Assembly (NCBI GenBank): GCA_905201565.1
Contig: CAJKOS010000050.1
Coordinates: 1 to 11,010, forward strand
DNA: 11,010 bases
Direction: 5' to 3'
Source: an uncultured Erysipelotrichaceae bacterium
GTDB lineage: Bacteria > Bacillota_I > Bacilli_A > Erysipelotrichales > Erysipelotrichaceae
Shown: positions 1 to 5,985 of the stretch, one piece after another
Position numbering within the stretch: position 1 is the stretch's first letter
How the letters are laid out: every line of letters begins with the position of its first letter
Notes under the pieces: model-generated
What the model was told of the DNA's origin: nothing
Databases searched by the model: none
The model's input: the letters and a program-made list of their open reading frames with translations, nothing else
Made by a program: the position numbers and the translations under genes

Positions 1-74
1 TATTGCACCGCTTGAATCAAAATGCCTGCACCATTTTGTCGGAATTTGCAAATGCCATGGGCGAAGTTTATTGA
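1..74 (+). CDS. Possible C-terminal end of an upstream gene (partial)
   Basis: One forward frame is open from the left edge (first full codon at position 3) to a TGA at 72-74. It would give a 23-residue tail ending in ILSEFANAMGEVY. The composition looks like an ordinary amphipathic protein end. The alternative frame, open to about position 128, gives a Cys/His/Lys-rich tail that looks less like a real protein. The fragment is too short to name. No convincing terminator follows it before the livJ promoter. This is a judgement from composition only and could easily be chance. Confidence 0.3.
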   Translation, partial: LHRLNQNACTILSEFANAMGEVY

Positions 75-265
75 AAAGCATGAAATGGAGTTTGAAAAAG
101 AGAGAAATGTGTGCGGTTGAATCACAATAATCTCTGATTTGTGCACAAAAGTGAGTATTTGTTGAAGTGTTGGATACAGATGTAATATATTCAGAAACAA
201 AATGAAAAGAATTTTCATAATGAAAGATTTTTTCAAGAAAAGTGTAAATTTTGTGAAATAAAGTC
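75..265. promoter_or_regulatory. AT-rich upstream regulatory region of livJ with dyads
   Basis: No credible gene is seen here. The stretch contains a perfect 12-bp palindrome TTTGTGCACAAA at 138-149. It also contains a 7-bp-arm inverted repeat at 202-218 (ATGAAAA, 3-base centre, TTTTCAT), a second similar dyad at 221-235 (TGAAA...TTTCA), and an overlapping TTTTC-AA-GAAAA element at 230-241. The last three lie within 65 bases of the livJ -35 box, on AT-rich DNA that could also act as an UP element. Operators are plausible for an amino-acid transporter. The TTTTC/GAAAA half-sites recall the CodY box (AATTTTCWGAAAATT), but the spacing does not fit it exactly. The regulator is unknown. Confidence 0.4.
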
Positions 266-294
266 TTGCATGAGAAATTTGCCATCCATATAAT
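266..294 (+). promoter_or_regulatory. Sigma-A promoter of the liv operon
   Basis: TTGCAT at 266-271 and a perfect TATAAT at 289-294 are separated by 17 bases, the optimal spacing. Transcription should begin near 300-302, leaving a leader of about 29 bases. A Shine-Dalgarno AGAGGGA at 317-323 sits six bases before the livJ ATG at 330. No riboswitch or T-box fits in so short a leader, so any control is probably by a protein bound upstream or over the promoter. Confidence 0.85.
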
Positions 295-329
295 GAGTAC
301 ATCTTAACAAAGATAGAGAGGGAAAAGAT

Positions 330-1526
330 ATGAATTATAACAAGTTTATGAAAGGCGGCGTTGCCGCAGTAATGGCAATGTCACTGGTTGCCTGTAGTTC
401 TGGTGACACATCTGATTCCGGCAATACTGGCGCTGCTGGAACAGCATTCAAGATTGGAGTTTCCGGACCGCTGACTGGTGATAATGCGGTTTATGGACTC
501 GCAGTACAGAGAGGTGCAGAAATTGCAGTTGAAGAAATCAACGCAAAGGGCGGCGTTCAGCTGGAATTCATGATGGAAGATGACCAGGCAGATGGTGAAC
601 AGGCTGTTACAGCATTCAACACATTGATGGACAATGGCATGCAGATTTCTCTTGGTACAGTTACATCTGGTGCCGGTCAGTCTGTTTCTCCACTCTATGC
701 GGATGAAAATATGTTTGTTCTGACACCTTCCGGTTCTTCTACAGCTATCATTTACCGCAATACAGAACAGGAAACAGATCCTTATGGAAATATCTTCCAG
801 ATGTGCTTCACCGATCCTAACCAGGGTGTAGCTTCTGCGGATTATATTTCTGAACACGAGGAACTTGGCACAAAGGTTGGTGTTATCTACCGTAACGATG
901 ATAACTATTCCAATGGTCTTTATACAAAGTTTATGGCTGAAGCAAAAGAGCTTGGTCTTGAAGTAGTTGCGCAGGAAGCTTTCCAGGAAGGTACAACAGA
1001 CTTCTCCGTATACGTACAGAAGTGTGCTGAAGCAGGTGCAGATATCGTCTTTTTGCCGATCTACTACCAGCCGGCTTCTCAGATTCTCACTGAAGCAGAT
1101 AGACAGGGCTATGATGCTACATTCTTCGGATGCGATGGCATGGATGGTATTCTGACTCTTGAAGGTTTCGATACTAGTCTTGCAGAAGGTTTGTACATGC
1201 TGACACCGTTCTCTGCAGATGCTACAGACGATCTCACAGTTTCCTTTGTTGAAAAGTACAAGGAAAGAAATGATGACGAAATTCCGAACCAGTTTGCTGC
1301 AGATGCATACGATGCAGTGTATGCAATTGCCCAGGCTCTTGAAGCAGCTGATGTAACAGCAGAAGATGATGTTGCAACAATCAAGGATGCTCTTGTTGAA
1401 CAGTTCACATCCATGACATTCAATGGTCTGACAGGTACTGATGTCACATGGAATGAAAATGGTGAAGTTTCCAAGGCTCCTAAGGCAGTTGTTATCCAGG
1501 ATGGCGCTTACGTTGGCGTAGAATAA
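330..1526 (+). CDS. livJ: Branched-chain/hydrophobic amino acid ABC transporter, lipoprotein substrate-binding protein
   Basis: This is the extracytoplasmic receptor of a LivJ-type importer (Leu/Ile/Val-binding family, periplasmic-binding fold type I). It should capture amino acids outside the membrane and deliver them to LivHM. The 398-residue product has a lysine-bearing N-terminus, a hydrophobic stretch at about 9-21 and a lipobox L-V-A-C with Cys22 as the lipidated residue. A Ser/Gly/Asp-rich linker of about 17 residues follows. The mature domain opens with the family hallmark FKIGVSGPLTGDNAVYG (40-56), followed by GAEIAVEEINAKGG (62-75). Residues LTPSGSS (131-137) correspond to the ligand-binding loop. 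Length and order match the family. It is first in the operon, with its own strong promoter and ribosome binding site, and is separated from livH by a stem-loop, as expected for the most abundant component. The exact substrate cannot be read from sequence; Leu/Ile/Val is most likely. Confidence 0.93.
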   Translation: MNYNKFMKGGVAAVMAMSLVACSSGDTSDSGNTGAAGTAFKIGVSGPLTGDNAVYGLAVQRGAEIAVEEINAKGGVQLEFMMEDDQADGEQAVTAFNTLMDNGMQISLGTVTSGAGQSVSPLYADENMFVLTPSGSSTAIIYRNTEQETDPYGNIFQMCFTDPNQGVASADYISEHEELGTKVGVIYRNDDNYSNGLYTKFMAEAKELGLEVVAQEAFQEGTTDFSVYVQKCAEAGADIVFLPIYYQPASQILTEADRQGYDATFFGCDGMDGILTLEGFDTSLAEGLYMLTPFSADATDDLTVSFVEKYKERNDDEIPNQFAADAYDAVYAIAQALEAADVTAEDDVATIKDALVEQFTSMTFNGLTGTDVTWNENGEVSKAPKAVVIQDGAYVGVE

Positions 1527-1544
1527 ACATTCTCGTTTATCATC

Positions 1545-1587
1545 ACGGTTGCCAATAGTAAAATATTGGCAGCCGTTGTTTGCTTTT
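1545..1587 (+). terminator. Strong intercistronic stem-loop between livJ and livH (attenuator or mRNA stabiliser)
   Basis: A 13-bp stem is formed by 1545-1557 (ACGGTTGCCAATA) and 1564-1576 (TATTGGCAGCCGT) with one G-U pair and a 6-base loop. The T-rich tail TGTTTGCTTTTG follows. It starts 18 bases after the livJ stop codon and ends well before the livH ribosome binding site. The tail is interrupted, so partial termination is more likely than complete. The usual role of such hairpins is to protect the 3' end of the receptor mRNA and lower expression of the permease genes relative to the receptor. Confidence 0.75.
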
Positions 1588-1605
1588 GAAAGAAGGGGGT
1601 ATAAC

Positions 1606-2478
1606 ATGAGTTTTTTGTCTTATCTCATCAGCGGACTTGGACTTGGCAGCGTCTATGCGATCATTGCCCTTGGGTATTCCATGGTCTATGGTATTGCGAA
1701 GATGCTGAACTTTGCCCATGGTGATGTCATCATGGTCGGTGCCTTTGTGGCATATTTTGCAATTGGTTCCTTTAACATGCCGGCACTGATTGCAGTTCTT
1801 TTCTCTGTCATCGTATGTACGGTACTTGGTGTAGTCATTGAGCGCCTTGCCTATAAGCCATTGCGCCATGCGTCCAGCCTTTCCGTACTCATCACAGCTA
1901 TCGGTGTTTCCTACTTACTGCAGAATGCTGCAATGCTTCTGTGGGGTACGGACACAAAGATTTTCCCAACCCTGCTCAGCGGTAACCTGCAGCTTGGCGC
2001 ATTGTCTATTCCATGGCTCACATTGTTGACCATTGCCATCTGTATTCTCATCATGGTGTTTCTGACATTGTTCATCAACCGCACAAAGACAGGCCGTGCC
2101 ATGCGTGCCTGTTCAGAAGATAAAGGTGCTTCAAGTCTCATGGGTATTAATGTCAACCGCATCATTTCCATCACCTTTGCCATTGGATCGGGTCTGGCAG
2201 CAATTGCGGCAGTACTGCTCTGTGCTACGTATCCATCGGTTTATCCAACCCTTGGCTCCATGCCTGGTATCAAGGCATTTACAGCTGCGGTATTTGGTGG
2301 TATCGGTTCCATTCCGGGTGCCTTCCTTGGCGGACTGCTGCTTGGTGTGATTGAAAACCTCTCCAAGGCATATATCTCTGCACAGCTTTCGGATGCCATT
2401 GTATTTGCGGTATTGATTATCGTACTTCTGATCAAGCCGACTGGATTGCTTGGCAAGAAGATCAGTGAGAAAGTATGA
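1606..2478 (+). CDS. livH: Branched-chain amino acid ABC transporter permease LivH
   Basis: This is a membrane-spanning subunit of the importer, pairing with LivM to form the translocation pore. The 290-residue product is hydrophobic throughout, with about eight membrane segments. It carries the LivH-type N-terminal signature GLGLGSVYAIIALGYSMVYG followed by LNFAHGDVIMVGAF (34-47). The cytoplasmic ATPase-coupling loop lies at about 159-181 (TKTGRAMRACSEDKGASSLMG), and a late GGIGSIPGAFLGGLLLG segment spans 231-247. An upstream non-ATG start at 1549 is open in frame, but it lies inside the stem-loop and would add 19 unlike residues. I choose the ATG at 1606, which has a GGGGG-type Shine-Dalgarno (AAGGGGGT, 1593-1600) six bases ahead. 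Confidence 0.92.
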   Translation: MSFLSYLISGLGLGSVYAIIALGYSMVYGIAKMLNFAHGDVIMVGAFVAYFAIGSFNMPALIAVLFSVIVCTVLGVVIERLAYKPLRHASSLSVLITAIGVSYLLQNAAMLLWGTDTKIFPTLLSGNLQLGALSIPWLTLLTIAICILIMVFLTLFINRTKTGRAMRACSEDKGASSLMGINVNRIISITFAIGSGLAAIAAVLLCATYPSVYPTLGSMPGIKAFTAAVFGGIGSIPGAFLGGLLLGVIENLSKAYISAQLSDAIVFAVLIIVLLIKPTGLLGKKISEKV

Positions 2479-2488
2479 GGTGGCACAT

Positions 2489-3559
2489 ATGAAAAATGTT
2501 TTGAATATGTTTTTTGGTAAAAAGACAAGAGCACGTACAATTTCGTATCTTGTTGTCATCCTTGCCTACATCATCCTGACGGTGCTGGAATCTTCCGGTT
2601 CCCTGAAGCGCATGATCATCGCATTGCTCGTGCCGATTTCCTGCTATGTAGTAGCCGCAATTGGTCTTAACATGAATGTCGGTATTTCAGGTGAATTGAA
2701 CCTTGGTCAGGCAGGCTTCATGTCCATCGGTGGCTTTAGTGCTGCAGTAGCAGCAGCGATGCTTTCTGACACCATCACAAATGGAGCGTTGTTACTGGTT
2801 ATTTGTATTATTGTCGGGGCAGCGGTGGCAGGACTTGCCGGCTGGCTGATTTCTGTTCCGGTATTGAAACTGCAGGGTGACTATCTTGCGATTGTCACAC
2901 TTGCCTTTGGACAGATTATCATGTCCATTATCAATAACCTCTATGTTGGTGTGGACGCTGCTGGTCTTCACTTTGACTTCGTCAAAAATGGCATTCAGCT
3001 TGGCGAAGGTGGAAAGATGATCATCTCCGGTCCGATGGGTGTGACCGGTAATGAAACGCTCTCCACATTCACGGCAGGTATCATCCTGATTCTTGTTTCC
3101 CTCTTTGTTGTATATAACATCATGTATTCCAAGGATGGTCGTGCCATCATGGCATGCCGTGATAACCGCATTGCGGCGGAAACTGTCGGTATCCGCGTAT
3201 CCCGTACAAAGACACTTGCCTTTGTGATTTCCAGTGCACTTGGTGGAGCTGCTGGGGCATTGTATATGATGAACTACTCTTCTGTAGCTGCTACGAAGTT
3301 TGACTTTAACACATCGATTCTGATCCTTGTCTATGTCGTCCTTGGCGGACTTGGCAATATGACCGGTACAATAGTGGCAACAACCGTACTTGTTGCATTG
3401 CCGGAACTGTTAAGGTCTATGGCAAGTTACAGAATGCTGATTTATGCAATTGTATTGATCCTTGTCATGATTGTTACGAACAATGAAACCTTCCGTGTGT
3501 TCTTTGCCACATTGAAGCGGAAGCTCAGTGGAAAGAAAGGGGTGGAAGCTGATGAGTGA
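2489..3559 (+). CDS. livM: Branched-chain amino acid ABC transporter permease LivM
   Basis: This is the second permease subunit, the partner of LivH. The 356-residue product has a basic N-terminus (KKTRAR, 11-16), multiple hydrophobic helices, and the LivM hallmark LNMNVGISGELNLGQAGFMSIGGF (60-83). The segment KLQGDYLAIVTLAFGQI follows at 127-143. The ATPase-coupling loop is at about 214-235 (SKDGRAIMACRDNRIAAETVGI), and GGLGNMTGTI lies at 286-295. The protein ends in a charged tail. The ATG at 2489 is chosen because AGGTGG (2478-2483), overlapping the livH stop, is correctly placed. An earlier in-frame start at 2450 lies inside livH and has no ribosome binding site. The 10-base gap from livH implies one transcript and coupled translation. 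Confidence 0.92.
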   Translation: MKNVLNMFFGKKTRARTISYLVVILAYIILTVLESSGSLKRMIIALLVPISCYVVAAIGLNMNVGISGELNLGQAGFMSIGGFSAAVAAAMLSDTITNGALLLVICIIVGAAVAGLAGWLISVPVLKLQGDYLAIVTLAFGQIIMSIINNLYVGVDAAGLHFDFVKNGIQLGEGGKMIISGPMGVTGNETLSTFTAGIILILVSLFVVYNIMYSKDGRAIMACRDNRIAAETVGIRVSRTKTLAFVISSALGGAAGALYMMNYSSVAATKFDFNTSILILVYVVLGGLGNMTGTIVATTVLVALPELLRSMASYRMLIYAIVLILVMIVTNNETFRVFFATLKRKLSGKKGVEADE

Positions 3560-4322
3560 GAAAAGAAAAATCCTGGAAGTCCGCAATCTCGGTATTGATT
3601 TTGGCGGACTGACAGCGGTAAATAACCTGGACATGGATGTGTATGAAGGTGAGATCTATGGTCTCATTGGTCCAAATGGTGCAGGTAAAACTACCGTGTT
3701 CAATATGCTCACAAAGGTATACCAGCCAACCCGTGGTACGATTAAGCTCGACGGTACAGATACCGCAAAGCTTGATCCGGTACAGGCAAACATCGCCGGT
3801 GTTGCCCGCACATTCCAGAATATACGTCTCTTCTCGGGGTTGTCGGTATTGGATAATGTCAAGATCGGTATGCATAACCAGATCAAGTATGGATTGTTGA
3901 CATCGATGTTGAGGCTGCCCCGCTTCTATAAGGAAGAAAAGGCAGCGGATGAAAAGGCAATGGAACTGCTCGATATCTTTGGCTTGAAGAAATATGCCGA
4001 TCTTACGGCTGGCAACCTTCCCTATGGTGCACAGCGCCGCCTGGAGATTGCCCGTGCTCTTGCTACACAGCCAAAACTTCTTCTTTTGGATGAACCGGCT
4101 GCTGGTATGAATCCACAGGAAACACAGGATCTCATGGATATGATCCGCAACATCCGCGATAACTTCCCAATTTCCATTCTTCTCATCGAACATGACATGA
4201 AACTTGTCATGGGTATTTGTGAAAGAATCACTGTATTGAACTTTGGCCAGATGCTCGCCCAGGGTGTACCGGAAGAAATCCAGTCCGACCCGGAAGTCAT
4301 CAAGGCTTACATTGGAGAGTGA
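3552..4322 (+). CDS. livG: Branched-chain amino acid ABC transporter ATP-binding protein LivG
   Basis: This is one of the two cytoplasmic ATPases driving the LivHM importer. The 256-residue product has Walker A GPNGAGKT (40-47), the Q-loop in ARTFQNIRLF (Gln89), the LivG-type signature LPYGAQRRLEIARAL (156-170), and Walker B LLLLDEP with catalytic Glu181. The switch His214 lies in LLIEHDMKLVM. The insert around 104-126 (KIGMHNQIKYGLLTSMLRLP) is typical of LivG and distinguishes it from LivF. The signature has Ala160 where many LivG proteins have Gln, which should not matter. The ATG at 3552 overlaps the livM stop by eight bases (ATGAGTGA) and has AAAGGGGTGG six bases ahead. The earlier in-frame start at 3528 is therefore rejected. 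Confidence 0.93.
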   Translation: MSEKRKILEVRNLGIDFGGLTAVNNLDMDVYEGEIYGLIGPNGAGKTTVFNMLTKVYQPTRGTIKLDGTDTAKLDPVQANIAGVARTFQNIRLFSGLSVLDNVKIGMHNQIKYGLLTSMLRLPRFYKEEKAADEKAMELLDIFGLKKYADLTAGNLPYGAQRRLEIARALATQPKLLLLDEPAAGMNPQETQDLMDMIRNIRDNFPISILLIEHDMKLVMGICERITVLNFGQMLAQGVPEEIQSDPEVIKAYIGE

Positions 4323-4329
4323 GGTCAAT

Positions 4330-5034
4330 ATGCTGAAAATAGAAAATCTTGTTGTCCGTTATGGCATGATTGAAGCCATTAAAGGCATTTCCTTCGAAGT
4401 CAATGATGGAGAGATTGTCACCCTCATCGGTTCCAATGGTGCTGGCAAGACAACGACCATGCATGCTATTTCCGGACTTATCAAACCAGCATCTGGTAAG
4501 ATCACCCTCGATGATAAGGAACTAACAAAGATGCCTTCCCATAAGATTGTGTCCCTTGGTCTTGCCCAGGTACCAGAGGGAAGACGTGTCTTCTCCCAGC
4601 AGACCGTTGAGGAAAACCTCCTTCTTGGTGCATATTCCCGCAAGGATAAAGCAGCCATCAACGATGACCTCAACCACATCTATGAACTGTTCCCTAGACT
4701 CCTGGAAAGAAGAAAGCAGTCCGCTGGTACATTGTCTGGTGGTGAACAGCAGATGCTTGCGATGGGCAGGGCATTGATGGCTAATCCGAAGATTCTTCTT
4801 CTCGATGAACCTTCTATGGGTCTTTCTCCACTTCTTGTTAAAGAAATATTCCGTATCATCCAGGACATCAACAAGCGCGGTACGACAATTCTGCTTGTTG
4901 AACAGAATGCAAAGATGGCACTTGCGATAGCTGATCGTGCATATGTTCTGGAAACTGGTAAAATAACATTACAGGGAACTGGTGAGGAACTCTCTGCCAG
5001 TGAACAGGTAAGAAAGGCTTACCTAGGAGGATAA
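4330..5034 (+). CDS. livF: Branched-chain amino acid ABC transporter ATP-binding protein LivF
   Basis: This is the second ATPase, expected to form a heterodimer with LivG under the LivHM permease. The 234-residue product has Walker A GSNGAGKT (34-41), the LivF hallmark GLAQVPEGRRVF (77-88), signature LSGGEQQ (135-141), and Walker B ILLLDEP with Glu160. At the H-loop it has Gln192 (LLVEQNAKMAL) instead of His. That substitution is normal for LivF proteins and is not damage. The ATG at 4330 lies seven bases after the livG stop, with GAGG at 4321-4324. The longer frame from 4243 lies inside livG and is rejected. Confidence 0.93.
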   Translation: MLKIENLVVRYGMIEAIKGISFEVNDGEIVTLIGSNGAGKTTTMHAISGLIKPASGKITLDDKELTKMPSHKIVSLGLAQVPEGRRVFSQQTVEENLLLGAYSRKDKAAINDDLNHIYELFPRLLERRKQSAGTLSGGEQQMLAMGRALMANPKILLLDEPSMGLSPLLVKEIFRIIQDINKRGTTILLVEQNAKMALAIADRAYVLETGKITLQGTGEELSASEQVRKAYLGG

Positions 5035-5038
5035 ACAT

Positions 5039-5710
5039 ATGTATGTAAAAGATTACATGACCGTCAATCCTATTACCATTGATCCGGATGTCACATTGTT
5101 GAAGGCACTTGAAATCATGGGCAGGAATCATTTCCATCGTCTGCCGGTTGTCAAAGGTGACAAGCTTGTTGGTCTTATCACAGAGGGTCTTGTCAATGAC
5201 CATTCTGGTAAGAACAGCACATCGCTTTCGATCTATGAACTCAACTACCTGCTATCAAGAACCTATGCAAGTGACATCATGATCAAAGATGTCAAAACCG
5301 TATCTCCAGACGCATGGATTGAAGAAGCAGCAGAAATTATGCTGCATAATTCAGTCAACGTATTGCCGGTTGTAGACAATGATAACCATGTTGTCGGTAT
5401 CATCACCGAGAAGGACTTGTTCAAAGCCTTCCTGAACCTTACAGGTTACAGACATCGTGGAACAAGGTTTGTGGTCAAACTGCAGGACAAACCAGGTGCC
5501 TTCCAGAAGGTATGTGCACTGTTTGAACAGGAGGACGCAAACCTGGAAAACATCGGTGTCTACCATTCAAAAGAACGTGGTGTAGAAGTGGTCATCCGGG
5601 CAACAGGTGAAGTTTCTGTAGAAAAGATGACAGAAGTGCTCAAAGAAGCGGGTATTGAAGTTGTCAATGTATGGCAGACAAAGCCAGAAGATGCCTATAA
5701 TTCCAAATAA
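5039..5710 (+). CDS. CBS-CBS-ACT domain protein (AcuB-like), candidate regulator of the Liv system
   Basis: This soluble 223-residue protein has no signal or membrane segment. A CBS pair occupies about 7-55 (VKDYMTVNPITIDPDVTLLKALEIM... HRLPVV...LVGLIT) and 79-130 (SDIMIKDVKTVSPDAWIEEAAEIM... VNVLPVVDNDNHVVGIIT). An ACT-like domain follows at about 142-211, with the typical FVVKLQDKPGAFQKVCALFEQ opening. CBS pairs usually bind adenine nucleotides or S-adenosylmethionine, and ACT domains usually bind amino acids. The start lies only four bases after the livF stop, with a near-perfect AGGAGG (5025-5030) inside the end of livF, so it is the sixth operon gene. I infer that it senses amino acid and energy state and regulates transport or metabolism. 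From memory, streptococcal liv operons carry a similar AcuB-annotated gene in the same place. It has no catalytic domain, and an acetoin role has no support here. Confidence 0.85.
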   Translation: MYVKDYMTVNPITIDPDVTLLKALEIMGRNHFHRLPVVKGDKLVGLITEGLVNDHSGKNSTSLSIYELNYLLSRTYASDIMIKDVKTVSPDAWIEEAAEIMLHNSVNVLPVVDNDNHVVGIITEKDLFKAFLNLTGYRHRGTRFVVKLQDKPGAFQKVCALFEQEDANLENIGVYHSKERGVEVVIRATGEVSVEKMTEVLKEAGIEVVNVWQTKPEDAYNSK

Positions 5711-5714
5711 GTAG

Positions 5715-5745
5715 AAAAGCTGATCTGTATGGTCAGCTTTTTCAT
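5715..5745 (+). terminator. Rho-independent terminator of the liv operon
   Basis: The stem 5715-5725 (AAAAGCTGATC) pairs with 5731-5741 (GGTCAGCTTTT) around a 5-base loop and is followed by TTCATAT. It begins five bases after the stop codon of the CBS-ACT gene. The A-tract on the left arm makes it potentially bidirectional, so it could also stop read-through from the minus-strand gene. Confidence 0.85.
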
Positions 5746-5985
5746 ATACTTTGCCCATCAAGACTAACAGTTTAAAATGCTGGTTACCGATATATGACAA
5801 AAACCGGGTAACAGCCACAACACGTATATCAATTACAGATGATGATCCAATTCAAAAGAATAAACGATCTTTCTGGTAATACAGCATTATGACTTCTGAT
5901 AAAGCTTTTTCCAATGTATTGTGATGGCACTCCTGCTAAGGCAGAAAGAATGTGCTTAGAGATGGAAGAAAAAGTACTGTCTATA
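5746..5985. other. Intergenic spacer between convergent transcripts
   Basis: No convincing gene is seen on either strand. The only structured element is the hairpin at 5779-5815. On the minus strand a second reading frame stays open past the end of the HdeD-like gene, from about 6083 to 5829. It has no start signal of its own and could be a chance frame or an eroded extension of that gene. Confidence 0.5.
5774..5815 (-). terminator. Weak hairpin terminator for the minus-strand gene
   Basis: On the minus strand, GCTGTTACC (5815-5807) pairs with GGTAACCAGC (5788-5779), a 9-bp stem with one bulged base and an 18-base loop, followed by ATTTT. It lies about 170 bases beyond the stop codon of the HdeD-papain gene. 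The large loop and short T-run make it a modest terminator. The bidirectional hairpin at 5715-5745 may back it up. Confidence 0.4.

Noticed and set aside
230-241. CodY box ahead of livJ
   Set aside because: The TTTTC and GAAAA halves are two bases apart instead of one, and the outer AA/TT positions do not match. Kept only as part of the dyad cluster.
1549-1605. N-terminal extension of LivH from a non-ATG codon at 1549
   Set aside because: The codon lies within the livJ-livH stem-loop and the extra 19 residues do not resemble LivH. The ATG at 1606 has an excellent ribosome binding site.
381-1607. Long (408-codon) open frame on the minus strand opposite livJ
   Set aside because: It is an exact antisense shadow of a clear LivJ gene. 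The translation is Cys-rich and domain-free, with no ribosome binding site or promoter, and arises from the codon bias of livJ.
3525-4328. 267-codon minus-strand frame opposite livG
   Set aside because: It is antisense to a gene with every ABC ATPase motif intact. No domain is visible in it.
4330-5034. Loss of the H-loop histidine in LivF as a defect
   Set aside because: Gln at this position (VEQN) is the family norm for LivF.
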